From: Periplaneta americana
Taxonomy: Eukaryota > Arthropoda > Insecta > Blattodea > Blattidae
Assembly (NCBI RefSeq): GCF_040183065.1
Contig: NC_091120.1
Coordinates: 21,485,708-21,549,707, forward strand
Direction: 5' to 3'
Length of the DNA stretch: 64,000 nucleotides
Under the pieces are notes generated by a model that saw nothing but the letters and a program-made list of their open reading frames with translations, was not told the origin of the DNA and searched no databases. The position numbers and the translations under genes are program-made. Within the stretch, counting starts at the first letter, position 1; each line of letters begins with the position of its first letter. Shown here piece by piece: positions 1 through 11,271 of the stretch.

Positions 1-330
1 TCGAGTAAGTGACCACAATTGGCGTTTAATGTATGGAATATCCACAAACTTCTCAAATCCTTCCCACAACCCATCTACGTCCTTTAGACTTTTTCGCAGT
101 CTTAGGTTGTATACGAATGCAATCCTTGTTTGGGTCACATTTTGAAAGCATTCCAGAAATGTAACACAATAAATAAAACTAAAGTGCCTTCGCTTGAGTT
201 ACGTGCATGGGAGCTACACACCGCCGATCACCTGCAATAATTTATTGAAGCCCATGCGGATATGTGCAGCTCCCACAGACAGATGTCGCCTATAGGCTGA
301 TCCCAGAACCACATTCGCCATGTCCTCAAT
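1..330. other. Unassigned AT-rich sequence
   Basis: No open frame, tandem repeat or recognisable mobile element is visible here. It ends where the SINE tail at about 331 begins. Confidence 0.4.
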
Positions 331-520
331 TTTTTGTGGGTTATTTTACGATGCTGTATCAACATCTCAGGCTATTTAGCGTCTCAATGGAATGAAGGTG
401 ATAATGCCGGTGAAATGAGTCCGTGGTCCATCACCGATAGTTACCCAGCATTTATTCATACTGGGTTGAGGGAAAACCCCACAAAAAACCTAAACCAAGT
501 AATTTGCCCCAACCGGGACC
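331..520 (-). mobile_element. SINE, subfamily A, 5'-truncated
   Basis: Read on the minus strand this matches the copies at 9810-10058, 23262-23440, 39160-39416 and 46957-47224. The body (CCTCAACCCA..., CACCGGCATTATCACCTTCA) and the 3' end (GTTGATACAGC..TAAAATAACC) are shared. The tRNA-like head is missing: homology stops just after CCCCAACCGGGA, so this copy is 5'-truncated. Such SINEs are transcribed by RNA polymerase III and copied by a partner LINE. Confidence 0.8.
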
Positions 521-540
521 TGTAAACTATTAAGATAATT

Positions 541-611
541 AATGGAATGATACTAATGAAGGCGAAATGAATCCGAGGTCCAATGTCCGAAAGTCACCCA
601 ACAATTCTACT
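541..611 (-). mobile_element. Diverged SINE subfamily A fragment
   Basis: The stretch around AATGAAGGCGAAATGAATCC and GTCCGAAAGTCACCCA is an eroded version of the SINE A body in the same orientation as the neighbour at 331-520. It is too short to show ends. Confidence 0.5.
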
Positions 612-1410
612 TCGAGTGGTGAAGATTTACATAATCTGGCTTAACAAAAAGTTTGAAATGACACTAACTTGAGAGGAAAGGATCTTCCGTGTGCATACTT
701 ATGATGGTAGACCTGTATAAAAATTTTATAATTTAACATACACTTTTATGAGAATGCATTATGTTTCTGGAGTTTACTAAGACGAAGGCATGTTTTGTTC
801 ATTGTTCTGACTCAGTCTCAATGATTTATTTGGGCCGGAGCTCATTGGAACTTTCTTCTGAGTATTATTCAATTCAATGATATTACTAATTTTAGATTTT
901 TTTATTCTATTTTTTTAATTTAACGTTATAAACCATTTCCGAGGAGTCAATGGATTAAAGAACTGACAGTCATTAACAAATGTCAGGGAGAAGATCTTGG
1001 TAGACAGCTGCATTATCAAACCAATATGGACACTGTTCAACGAAGGTGAGCTCCTCCCAATATTTTGTTTCCTCCAACTAAAGCACTGTTTAGTCCAGAG
1101 CAGGTTTTAATGCTTATAACATGTAGGCTACTAAGTCAAGAAAATTCTGAAGTGTCATTTCATTTAAGGACTTATCGTATTAATAATCAACTGGAAGTTT
1201 CCACACAGCTATTAAAGGCTTCAGGGAGATAAATTCATTTACCAGAAGGCCAGGGCTTGTTCGAGTAGGGCCATAACCCAAAGGGAAGGGTTGCAGGTGG
1301 TGCAAACAAGCACACAACTGCTGCCCACATTCAAAATCAACTCCGGCAAGCCCATTAAGCAAAGGCAAATGTTTGGACGATTAGAAGTATGTACATACAT
1401 ATACACATGT
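612..1410. other. Unassigned sequence
   Basis: I see no convincing gene. Overlapping short frames near 1180-1485 lie on both strands and have no family resemblance, so I treat them as chance. Confidence 0.35.
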
Positions 1411-1530
1411 GTTCTGCCCTTGGGCAGGTCTTTCACTGCAAACCCAGCAATCTCCAGTCTTTCCTATTTTCTATCTTCCTCTTAGTCTCCGCATATGATC
1501 CACATATCTTAATGTCGTCTATCATCTGAC
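1411..1530 (-). mobile_element. LINE 3'-end fragment (RTE-like family B)
   Basis: This matches 38655-38858 in the same orientation, for example GGTCTTTCACTGCAAACC and AGTCTCCGCAT. The opposite strand matches the end of the element at 28235-28615. That element encodes the RTE/BovB-type C-terminal tail (RMERVKWTGRIRN, LGYWLRRNCVLKDVLEGM). This copy keeps only about 120 bp. Confidence 0.6.
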
Positions 1531-2273
1531 CGTGGAAAGACTCATCATGTCATGTTTACAGTTTTTCTTGGAAAGGATAAATGCGGTAGCTTCCCGTTGC
1601 TTTCCGCAGATTAGAAGTAGCGCACGTTATTTGCATTGAAATCTACCCTGGTGAAGACTGAAGTAGACCCTAGGCCTATGTTATCTGTATCCTGCTGATA
1701 CATTAAGAATGATTGAATCAAACAATGAGCGAAACATGTATTTTCCTTAGTAAACTTCAGAAATATAATGTACTCTAATAAGAAGGTGGAGTATTGCATA
1801 AAATGTTTACATAGCTGTATATCGTTAACAACGACTGCCCTATCACCAGGTCAAAGGTAGCGTCAATGTTGAGGGTGGTTTCCAAACTCATTTTCTTTTT
1901 CAAAAACCTCAGTAGAATCATAAAAAAGCCTTTATTGACTTTACATTTTCACATCAAGGCTTAATCAAATAATTGTTTACTTTTCCATTTTTTTATCAGT
2001 GTATTTGCAATGACATTGTATGAAAGTATAACGTGATAATGAAAAGAAATCATACGAGGATACTGACACAAAATTTAATCAGTGGTAGGCCTACGTACTG
2101 GAAAACGGACCACGAACCACAAAAATTCTCAAAATATTTGTCAGTGTTGCCAAAACAGTAATTTATAAAATTATTACAAAAGTGTTTACCGCAATAATAG
2201 GTGAATCGTATAACGTGCGCTTCTTGTACAATATAAGTGGTACTGAAAGGAATACTGAATAACTTAAACGATG

Positions 2274-2288
2274 TTAGGTTAGGTTAGG
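2274..2288 (+). repeat. (TTAGG)3, interstitial telomere-type motif
   Basis: Three exact TTAGG units. TTAGG is the usual insect telomere repeat, but three units inside single-copy sequence is common in insect genomes and does not show a telomere. Confidence 0.6.
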
Positions 2289-2976
2289 ATGCGGCTGCAG
2301 ACATCCATTTGCCATCTGTGTACACTAAATACTACACTACAATAAATAAATACTACTAATAGAAATTCATAATAGTTGTATCAACCTTACTCATCTAACC
2401 TTCTTTAATAAAATGTGGTACTTCAACCTACAAAAGTCTTCGTCTTTAAAACAAATACAGTACTATCTCTCAAAGAATAAGTTTAAATTCATATTTAATT
2501 CCACATACTTTTTATACAGATATACTCAAATATACGCTTAATTTAACGCCCAGACCTTTATACATAACACAACCAACTAATCACTGCCATAAATATTTTC
2601 ACAGCACACCCAAAAATTACTCAAGCACGACTATGACAGCAAGGAACAGATGACAGCGCTATTGAGCTCGCCATTTGGTCCACCTCTTAGTTTTATCGTT
2701 GGCCGCAACGAGCGCTAATCGTCATTTCCAGATCTGTTTGCAGATCGCCAGCATTGTATGATTCATTGGACAAGCAAAAGTTTAGGATTTTTCAGTCCTC
2801 ATAAAAGCCTCGTATTCAACGCCCCATTGGGAAATGTAGCCTAAATATAATACAGAATGCAGTGATAGGAAAGAACGTGTTTCCGATGTTAAGTAGAAAA
2901 AAGTTGAATATAGGCTATAGACGTTAGTTCATTTTATAAGCATGGATTTATATTTTATACAAATTTCAACATAAAT

Positions 2977-3011
2977 GCTTCACAGGGAGCTTTACCTGAA
3001 AGCTAGATTTG
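2977..3011 (-). repeat. Fragment of the SINE E leader
   Basis: ACAGGGAGCTTTACCTGAAA and the following AGCTAGATTTG match 30340-30370, one end of the tRNA-like SINE at 30213-30371. The tRNA-like core is absent here. Confidence 0.5.
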
Positions 3012-3436
3012 CATGTTCAACATCAATGTTATGTCGCGTATGTACGATCTTTGGGTATGTCAGTAGTTCGTTGAGTATTGTTGAGATTCTGTTTCTATTG
3101 TCGTGTGTTATATAGATCGCTTGCGTTCCTGTACAGACAGGCTACAGAATTAAAAAATGGGCCGAGTCTTAGTAGCAGTCCTCCTCTATGTAGGCAACAA
3201 GCCTCGCAAAACTGTCCACAAGTAGCAAATATTTAGGCGCTCCTGTTTACTGTACATGCGCAGTGCGTTGTATCTGGAACTTCGTATCTGGGTCTGTACG
3301 TAACTGATTTGGATTTTGATTAAGCCTAATGTGTATGATAGTGCTGTTTAAGGCAGTGATAAATCATGGTATACATTTCCAATCCAATATTTGGCTTAGT
3401 GACTGAGGCAAAACCATGAAAAAAATCTAGTCAGCT

Positions 3437-3482
3437 ACAGAGTTCGAACCCGGGACCTCCCGAATGCGATTCTGAACCATCT
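3437..3482 (-). mobile_element. tRNA-derived SINE head fragment
   Basis: The minus strand contains GGTCCCGGGTTCGAACTC, which includes a consensus Pol III B box (GGTTCGANNCC type). No complete tRNA cloverleaf is apparent, so I read it as the head of an old SINE. Confidence 0.4.
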
Positions 3483-3519
3483 TGCTCTGTTATAGTAGTT
3501 TTAATTACCAAGTTCTTAT

Positions 3520-4448
3520 TGAAATTCATAAACTGTTCTGGGAAGTGTTACGTGCATGAACGACAATTTACATTCAAGTGTGTTCTATTTTATTTTAGCA
3601 AGTTCTGTCGTCGAATATTAATTATAACCCATTTTTTACATCTGAAATCACTACAGAATTTAACTTACCAATTAAACGCAATAAAAAGATAAAAACCCGA
3701 AACTTAATCACGTTAAAACACATGTCATGCGTGAGCCAATAGGACTGCAATAAAATACGTATGGATTTTTTTTTTTTTTTTTTTTTGGAGTAAACGAAAA
3801 AATGCTATTATGATGGGTTTCGTCCTTTGTTGCTGCCGCAATTTAAAGCCTGAACAATACGGTTCCTTCAAAACCCTGATCTTATAATAAATCTGTCGCG
3901 CCTCTATTATCACCATAACAGATAATATAAACAGCTGAGTTTTCCAGTAGTGTTAGTTACTTGTCGCTTGGATCTCTAGCTGTATGCGCGCGCATGTCTG
4001 TCTTACAGAAAAAGTGGCGAAGTTTCCTTAGTGTATGAATATCTGTACTGTGTTTCCACTAGCAATTTTGTTTAAAAATTTGCTTTTATTTTTTTTTCGG
4101 TTGTGATTTGCAAAAATATATTACAAAGTTGCTTCGTAATCACAACACACTCTCATAAAATATATCCTAATTAAGGACCGATAACATAGTTTACTAATAT
4201 ATTTCGTTCTTAGTTAATGTGAACAGAAATAGTAAATCTTATGAAAATAATCGGGGACATACAAACAGTGCGATATTTTGGATGTTTGTATCGTTATCAA
4301 GAGCTAATGATGAAGTCGAAACATTGGATTTTTCTGGATGTATTGCACGGCGTAAAAAAAAAGCAAACTAAAAGGCTGCACAACGTTAAATACCATGAAA
4401 ATCAAATTATTTACACCTCAACATGAATAATATTGTTACTATTACCAT
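3520..4448. other. Unassigned sequence with a T-tract
   Basis: Contains an uninterrupted T run at about 3765-3786. Otherwise no gene, tandem repeat or shared element was found. Confidence 0.35.
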
Positions 4449-4640
4449 AGTTCGATTCCCGCGTGGGGTGATTACCTGGTTTGGTTTTTTCCGAGGTTTC
4501 CCCCAAACTTAAGCCGAATGTCAGATAATCTCATTGCCAATCCTCTGCCTCATCTCGCGAAATACCATCTCGATATCATCAATTCCATCGATACTAAATA
4601 ATCCAGTGGCTGATACGTCATTGAAATATCCTACTGAAAA
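4449..4640 (+). mobile_element. SINE, subfamily B, 5'-truncated
   Basis: Begins inside a B box (GTTCGATTCCCGCGTGGGG) and continues with the subfamily B body, TTTTTTCCGAGGTTTCCCCC and CGCGAAATACCATCTCG, as in the copies at 8323-8599 and 9089-9285. The A box half of the tRNA-like head is lost. Confidence 0.75.
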
Positions 4641-5518
4641 AAATTATAGACCCCTAATAGAATTAAAGGTGTGCATTGTTATGAATATACTCGTAATTCC
4701 TAAACATTATTGCTATGTAGTCTATATTTGAACAAAAGACAGTGAACTTCATCTAATTAGGCTATGTATCTTGCGGACTTTATAGTGATTTGGAAGGAAT
4801 AGATAGGTCTATACCTATTAATTTGAGAATTAGCGAGACCTCATATATGAATATATATAGATAGGTCTATAATTTAGACGAGAGATGAGTCATCAGAAAA
4901 AAGGTATGGTAACGTCATTTAAATAACATCGTTGAGCCGAAGCTGAATCCCCAATAAGTTAAAGCTATTAAATCACCAATAGCAGCATTCTTATAGGCCT
5001 AGGAGCTACGAAAGAATAACCAATTAAATTTTAGCAGATGAAAATTAATCTACCAATAACTCCACTTATATACTAATCTAATAGAAATTCGGACATAACA
5101 TAATTTTAAAATAAAAGAAAATGATCAATAAACCAATAGGTAAGATGAAGCCACAATAATAAATACATCATCAAACATTAAGAAATATATCAAAGAATAA
5201 CCCCATGAAATTAATGACATTATTTACGATTCACTCTGCATAGTTCACGTGGAAGGTTGATATGATATTACGTTGAGTTGGTCTGCAAATTAAAGAGAGA
5301 AACTCTTTCCTCTAATTGTTCTTCTGAACTTCAGAATCGGTGAGACATAAATGTAGAAATTGCTATTTAACGATCAAATACACTTTTGCAACATAACTAC
5401 TTTATCGACTGAACCAGAGAGATTTTTGGCAAGAGCTTTTAGCAGTACTTACAGATGACACTGCAGTGAAGAATACAATAACTATCAATATTATTTCAAT
5501 ATCATAATGTGATCTAGC
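4641..5518. other. Unassigned AT-rich sequence
   Basis: About 0.9 kb of AT-rich sequence. A small palindrome lies around 4802-4818 (AGGTCTATACCT). No coding frame stands out. Confidence 0.35.
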
Positions 5519-5675
5519 CAGGGCTGTCAAAGCGCCTGTATTACGTGCTCATACTACAAGCAATACAAATCCAACAAGATTCACTTTTCAGCTAGATAAA
5601 GTAACTTACAATCTCGCTCTTAAGGAAATGTGCGGGTTCATGAGAGCATGCAGTGCAGGCGCTTTGAATGTTTGA
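5519..5675. mobile_element. Short inverted-repeat element, hAT-like ends
   Basis: TCAAAGCGCCTG at 5527-5538 is repeated inverted at 5656-5667, and the similarity extends loosely on both sides. The left edge CAGGGCTGTCAAA resembles hAT terminal repeats. No 8-bp target duplication is clear, so the class is tentative. Confidence 0.4.
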
Positions 5676-5703
5676 TCTGGGCAATGTTCCTCAACCTTTT
5701 TGA

Positions 5704-5800
5704 TGACTATTACACTTTTACTACGTCACACTACTTTTGACCAATAAAACGGTACGAAAGGACGTCTTTCAACCAATCATGGTTGCTTATCGCACAATTT
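5704..5800 (+). mobile_element. 5' end fragment of the Helentron-like family
   Basis: TGACTATTACACTTTTACTA and the next 75 bp match the starts of the copies at 33874-35081 and (reverse) 54050-55263. The match breaks off at 5800, exactly where the left arm of the large inverted repeat begins. Two CCAAT motifs lie inside (ACCAATAAAACGG, AACCAATCATGG). Confidence 0.65.
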
Positions 5801-6312
5801 GGTAAAACAAAAATTAATGCGGTATACGTGTCTATGTGTCTCTTTTTCAGAAACTCGTCTCTAAAATTTGGTCTCTGTATTCGACACATACATACACACA
5901 CAACATACACACACATACAAACAATGATATTATTTTCAAATTCCTGACGCATAAATACAGCGTTGCAAATTGTTTTCTGTTTATTTAGAAGCTTCTTTTG
6001 CAAGCTCTGGGTAGGCCTATTCTTGCAATCTTTTGATCCGAAACTGGTCTACGCTTTGAGTAAAAATTTTAGTTCCAACATACCACCACATACTATTTAA
6101 ACGAGTTTTTCATTCCTCCTAAAAGCGGATTCAATATCCATCTGTGATGGTCGTAATTATTTTGAGCTTCTTCCGAAAGATGTTCAAAAAGCTGTTGTTT
6201 AAATCCTACAAACTCAATTGTATATCCGCAAAGACAAACCCAGTGGGTCGATTTATAAAACGAGGTCTAGACCACGGCCGTGGCTTTAAACCGCGTTTGG
6301 ATTTATAAAACC
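5801..6312 (+). repeat. Left arm of a 512-bp inverted repeat
   Basis: The reverse complement occurs at 7708-8221. By eye the arms differ only by two or so substitutions and one extra CA unit in the right arm, so identity is about 99 percent. The outer edge is GGTAAAACAAAAATTAATGC and the inner edge GGATTTATAAAACC. The inner 70 bp are rich in mirrored motifs (GGTCTAGACC, ACGGCCGT), like the terminal repeat of a DNA transposon. No transposase is recognisable in the arm. Confidence 0.85.
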
Positions 6313-6589
6313 AGGTCTTTTTCATTTTTCTGAGCCACGGCTCGAAACCATGGTCTGAAGCAGAGACCAAGGCTGGGGTAGGTTTAAAACCATGGCTTCA
6401 TGAAATATATTAACATTCTATGTATTTTAGTTTAATTCTGCTACACAGTTTATTTCAGTGTTTAATTAATAGTTCATAGTATTTTGTTGTTTAATTCGTA
6501 AATAACTCTTGTATACATGTAACTCTCATCTAAATCAAATTGTTGAATTCTTTGTAAGTTCATGCATATGTATATACACTTTTTGCTGG

Positions 6590-6639
6590 TTGTGTGGAAG
6601 AGAAGGCCTTACGGCCTTAACTCTGCCAGCTAAAATAAA

Positions 6640-6697
<58 letters not shown>
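6590..6697 (+). mobile_element. LINE 3' tail with (ATT)n
   Basis: GGAAGAGAAGGCCTTACGGC followed by CTTAACTCTGCCAGC forms a small hairpin (AAGGCC/GGCCTT) and runs into 18 or so ATT units. The same tail ends the LINE at 31895-33273 and, inverted, lies at 42428-42475. Only the 3' end survives here. Confidence 0.6.
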
Positions 6698-7421
6698 TGT
6701 ATGCAAGATGGAGATAGTAGGTCAGCTGGATGATTAAGAAAGGAAAGTTTGTGTCTACGAGTATTAAATCACCAGATTAGAGTGATGAGAGACAAAAATA
6801 ATCCTTTGTAGCTATATATAACGACGATAATTTCAGACGAATATTTCGATATTCGAAGGAATCGACGCAAAATTGAGCAAGAATGCTAAATAATAATCTG
6901 CAACGAAATGCAAGAGGCGGCAGGTTGACAATTTTTTACACCTTCTTGGTGCTTTTAGGGAAGTAAGCTATAATATTTTATATTAATTATACCTTTATGT
7001 CTATAAGAAGATAGCCTATATCTTAATTCTTAGTCTTCACAGTAGTTTTGGACATTTATTTAATACTCGAAAATAATGTGGGCCTACAAGAATATGCAGC
7101 AAACGTTTATTTTAAGTTTTATGCTACTGGAGCTTTCCACGTAGTATGTGAAAATATAACCATGCTACATTTTAGTTTCAATTGAAATTTTAATCCAGTT
7201 AATATTTAGGTTATTAATTCCTTAGAACCGGGTTTTCGGGTAGTTAATGTTGGTAGTAGTTATGAACAAACGGTAAACTACAACATAAACTATCGACTTG
7301 TGCTAATTATTTGGGCAATATCCTTGTGGTACCTAAAAATCCGTTCCCTATTAAATACTAAGTAATGCTAGTATTTTAAACGCACATAATAAATCTTTAA
7401 ATTAGTAAATATAACAATACA

Positions 7422-7446
7422 GGTCTGAAGGCCTAAACCTGAAAGT

Positions 7447-7479
<33 letters not shown>
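7422..7479 (+). repeat. (GAT)n following a LINE-like tail
   Basis: GGCCTAAACCTGAAAGTT precedes about ten GAT units. A similar junction (AGGCTTAAACCTTGACGATG) ends the LINE fragment at 26759-27055, so this is probably another 5'-truncated copy of that family. Confidence 0.45.
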
Positions 7480-7485
<6 letters not shown>

Positions 7486-7707
7486 CCTTAACTGAGAACA
7501 AAAGAATGTGACTTACTGCAATTCAATAAAACTATTAATCCCGATGTTCATTTCTTCTAATATCGACTGTGTACAGGAATAAAAATCGATTCTTAGCTGC
7601 GTTGCCAAATATAAAACCCACTAACCTCGGTTTCTTCTCAAGCCGCGTCTCGACTTCGTTTTAGAAATCGCATAAGGATCAGATCTCAATCGCGGTTTAA
7701 AAGCCGA

Positions 7708-8221
7708 GGTTTTATAAATCCAAACGCGGTTTAAAGCCACGGCCGTGGTCTAGACCTCGTTTTATAAATCGACCCACTGGGTTTGTCTTTGCGGATATAC
7801 AATTGAGTTTGTAGGATTTAAACAACAGCTTTTTGAACATCTTTCGGAAGAAGCTCAAAATAATTACGACCATCACAGATGGATATTGAATCCGCTTTTA
7901 GGAGGAATGAAAAACTCGTTTAAATAGTATGTGGTGGTATGTTGGAACTAAAATTTTTACTCAAAGCGTAGACCAGTTTCGGATCAAAAGATTGCAAGAA
8001 TAGGCCTACCCAGAGCTTGCAAAAGAAGCTTCTAAATAAACAAAAAACAATTTGCAACGCTGTATTTATGCGTCAGGAATTTGAAAATAATATCATTGTT
8101 TGTATGTGTGTGTGTATGTTGTGTGTGTATGTATGTGTCGAATACAGAGACCAAATTTTAGAGACGAGTTTCTGAAAAAGAGACACATAGACACGCATAC
8201 CGCATTAATTTTTGTTTTACC
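7708..8221 (-). repeat. Right arm of the 512-bp inverted repeat
   Basis: Reverse complement of 5801-6312. It has one extra CA unit in the short CA/TA-rich tract near 8100-8140. Beyond 8221 the flank (CTTATACCTTGTGAGAC) no longer matches the left flank. Confidence 0.85.
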
Positions 8222-8322
8222 TTATACCTTGTGAGACATTTGTTGTTTTCAATGCTCAATGTTGTTTTTGTAAATTCTTTCGCAACTCCTTTATCCTTCT
8301 ACATGACTTCTACAAGGATCGC

Positions 8323-8599
8323 AGCTACCGGCGTGACTCCGTCGGTTAAGGCGCTTGTCTGTCGGTCTGAAGTTGCGTTCGGGCGCGGGTTCGATCCCCG
8401 CTTGGGCTGATTATCTGGTTGGGTTTTTTCCGAGATTTTCCCCAACCGTAATATGAATGCAAGATAATCTACGGCGAATCCTCGGCCTCATCTCGCCAAA
8501 TATCATCTCGCTATCACCAATCTCATCGACGCTAAATAACCTAGTAGTTGATACAGCGTCGTTAAATAACCAACTAAAATTTATAAAAAAAATAAAATG
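8323..8599 (+). mobile_element. SINE, subfamily B, full length, 10-bp target duplication
   Basis: CAAGGATCGC occurs at 8313-8322 and again at 8600-8609, bracketing the element. The head carries an A box-like stretch (GTTAAGGCGCTTGTC) and a B box (GGGTTCGATCCCC). The body and the 3' end (TTGATACAGCGTCGTTAAAT) follow, then an A-rich tail. This is a complete retroposed copy. The flanks (GACCCACACTTTTGGAACCA) look like a hAT element end. Confidence 0.85.
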
Positions 8600-8753
8600 C
8601 AAGGATCGCGACCCACACTTTTGGAACCACTATTCTAGACAAACAAGGACAATAATTCAGAGTACGGCATTAACTTCTGGTGTGGAACTACTGAGAATGA
8701 TTTCCAACTAGCATTCCATCAAGCGGCTGTCAGTCATGGAGCGCAGTTACGTC

Positions 8754-8755
<2 letters not shown>

Positions 8756-8843
<88 letters not shown>
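8756..8843 (+). repeat. (GT)44 dinucleotide microsatellite
   Basis: An uninterrupted GT run of about 88 bp. Confidence 0.95.
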
Positions 8844-8845
<2 letters not shown>

Positions 8846-9088
8846 CAGCATTCTTCAGGATTTCCCGAGGTTATTCTCGACCCGGTTCGGTTTGTGACGT
8901 AGTCACTTGCGTAAAGAATTGCGACATCCGTCAATTCACACGTCATACGTTTGTTTAATTGGATTTTGTAGCAATGGGCTACTTCGGAGTACGGAAACAG
9001 AGTTCTACAAAATAAATACAGATTTGATAATATAAAATTTCTGTTTTGTGTAATATAATTTACTTAATGTAACAAATGAGAAACCACA

Positions 9089-9285
9089 GGCGTAGCTCAG
9101 GCGATAGCGCGTTTGCCTGCTGACCCGAGGTTACGCTCGGGCGTGCGTTCGATTCCCGCTTGGGCTTATTACTTGGTTGGGATTTTTCCCCAATCGAAAG
9201 GCGAATGACACGTAATTGTGGCGAATTCTCGGCCTCAACTCACCAAATACCATCTCACTATCACGTACCGTTAAATAATCAAGTA
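9089..9285 (+). mobile_element. SINE, subfamily B
   Basis: GGCGTAGCTCAGGCGATAGC is an A box region and GCGTTCGATTCCCGC a B box. The body (CAACTCACCAAATACCATCT) matches the other subfamily B copies. The 3' end is shortened (GTACCGTTAAATAATCAAGT). Confidence 0.8.
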
Positions 9286-9809
9286 AAAAAGAAAGAGAGA
9301 GAATTTTTAGTTATCTCGTATAGCTATAGGCAATTTCTTACTGAGATTTACAAGAAGTATAGGCCTATAACCAACCTAACAAATATAATATACTGCTTCG
9401 TCGATTTAGTAGAAAGTCAATGTTCATCTATTTAGATATAGCCTAACACTTCAATCGGCAAGCATCATCTTTTGGTAGACTGATAGAAAAAGAAAGTCAA
9501 GGAATATTATGGACAGTAAAAAATCGATCATAAGAGAATGGGTATGCCTATTTAAGAGCTGTTAATGATTCATTACAAAAATCGAATCTTATACAACGTT
9601 AATACAAATTAATTTTATTTCCTAGAATACACACACATAGTATCTATAGGCTATGCAATAATAAATAAATAAATTAATTAATTAATTAATTAGTAAATAA
9701 GTAAAGAAATAAAGGAAGGAAGAAAGGAATAAGTGGGTGAAGTTATGAAGGAAGGAAAGAAGGAATGAATTAATTCATGTGTATTTGCTGGAACCCTTAA
9801 AATATTTGC
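9286..9809. other. Unassigned, with a purine-rich AAGG stretch
   Basis: The right half (about 9680-9775) is a degenerate TTAA/GGAA-type simple repeat. No gene is evident. Confidence 0.4.
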
Positions 9810-10058
9810 GTCCACACCTGTGGAGTAACGGTCAGCGAGTCTGGCCGCGAAACCAGGTGGCCCGGGTTCGAATCCCGGTTGGGGCAAGTTACCTGGTTGA
9901 GGTTTTTCCGGGGTTTTCCCTCAACCCAATACGAGCAAATGCTGGATAACTTTCGGTGCTGGACCCCGGACTCATTTCACCGGCATTATCACCTTCATTT
10001 CATTCAGACGCTAAATAACCTAGATGTTGATACAGCGTCGTAAAATAACCCAATTAAA
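9810..10058 (+). mobile_element. SINE, subfamily A, full length
   Basis: The element runs from TCCACACCTGTGGAG to the tail TAAAATAACCCAATTAAAAA. The head has the B box GGGTTCGAATCCC. The flanks AAAATATTTGC (9799-9809) and AAAATCTTTGC (10059-10069) differ at one base and are the likely target duplication. This is the most complete subfamily A copy and can serve as the reference for the others. Confidence 0.85.
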
Positions 10059-10189
10059 AAAATCTTTGCTTGGTACAAGATAAGAAAACTGTTTCACACA
10101 CATATAACTATAAGTTGTTTGTTTTTCGTTTTACAAATTATTATAAACTCAAATTTAGATTACCAAACATTTCCGGATCCCTGACTATT

Positions 10190-11258
10190 AGGTCTCAGCT
10201 TATTGAATTTGGTATTCCCAAGAAACTATTTCGATTAATTAAAATGTGTCTCAGTGAAACGTACAGCAGTCAGTTTCTGTCGAATGCTTTTACAATTCAC
10301 TGCGGGCTAAAGCAAGGAGATGCACTGTCACCTTTACTTTTCAAGTTTGCTCTAGAATATGCCATTAGGAAAGTGCAGGATAGCAGAGAGGGTTTGGAAT
10401 TGAACGGGTTAAATCAGCGACTTGTCTATGTGGATGACGTGAATATGTTAGAAGAAAATCTACAAACTATTAGGGAAAATATGGGAATTTTACTTGAAGC
10501 AAGTAAAGAGAGAGGTTTGGAAGTAAATCCCGAAAAAATAAAGTATATCATTATGTCTCGAGACCAGAATATAGTATGAAATGGAAATAGAAAAATTGGA
10601 AATTTATCCTTTGAAGAGGTGTAAAAATTAAAATATCTTGAAGCAACAGTAACAAATATAAACGACACTCCAGAGGAAATTAAACACAGAATAAATATGG
10701 GAAATGCGTGTTATTATTCCGATGAGAAGCTTTTGCCATCCAATCTGCTAACAAAGAAATTGAAAAGATAGAATTTATAAAACAGTTATATTGGGCTACC
10801 GACTGTTCTCTATGGCTGTAAAACTTGCACTCTCATTTTGAGAGAGAAACAGAGGTTAAAGATGTTCGACAATAAGATACTTAGGAAAATATTTAGGGCT
10901 AAGAGTGATGAAGTTACAGGAGAATGGAGAAAGTTACACAACGCATAACTGCACACAATTGTATTCTTCACATGACATAATTAGGAAAATTAAATCCAGA
11001 CATTTGAGATGTGTAGAGCATGTAGCACGTACGGATGAATCCATAAATGCGTGAATAGAGTGTTAGTTGGGAGGCCAAAGGGGAAAAGGCGTTTGGGGAG
11101 GCCGAGACGTAGCTGTGACTATAATATTAAAATATATTTGAGGGAGTTGGGATATTATGGTAGAGACTGGATTAATCTTGCTCAGAATAGGACCCGATGG
11201 CGGGCTTATGTGAGAACGGCAATGAACCTCCGGGTTCTCTAAAGACATCTGTAAGTAA
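10190..11258 (+). pseudogene. RTE-type LINE copy 1, 5'-truncated and decayed
   Basis: The opening frame encodes the RT palm and fingers: [26 protein letters not shown], then the catalytic box as YVDD where related copies have YADD. Stops and frameshifts follow near 10577, 10622 and 10770. The C-terminal tail is still readable in pieces ([27 protein letters not shown]). It ends in GTAAGTAA and a short (TTA)n that joins copy 2 tail to tail. RTE proteins join an APE endonuclease to the RT, but the endonuclease part is missing here. Confidence 0.8.
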
Positions 11259-11271
11259 TTATTATTATTAT

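Larger units (their letters stand above)
1531..3436. other. Unassigned AT-rich intergenic sequence
   Basis: About 1.9 kb without a credible coding frame. It contains a (TTAGG)3 run at 2274-2288 and, at 2977-3011, a short block shared with the SINE at 30213-30371. The rest resembles nothing else in the window. Confidence 0.35.
6313..7707. other. Spacer between the arms of the large inverted repeat
   Basis: 1.4 kb with no long open frame. It holds a LINE-type 3' tail with (ATT)n (6590-6697) and a GAT run (7422-7479). Both inner edges carry scattered GGTTTAAA/TTTATAAA motifs (6380-6400 and 7690-7715), as expected for subterminal repeats of a decayed element. Confidence 0.5.

Noticed and set aside
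2274..2288. Telomere
   Set aside because: Only three TTAGG units in unique sequence; no array.
10070..10190. N-terminal 40 codons of the frame entering RTE copy 1
   Set aside because: Not homologous to the LINE; an accidental in-frame extension.
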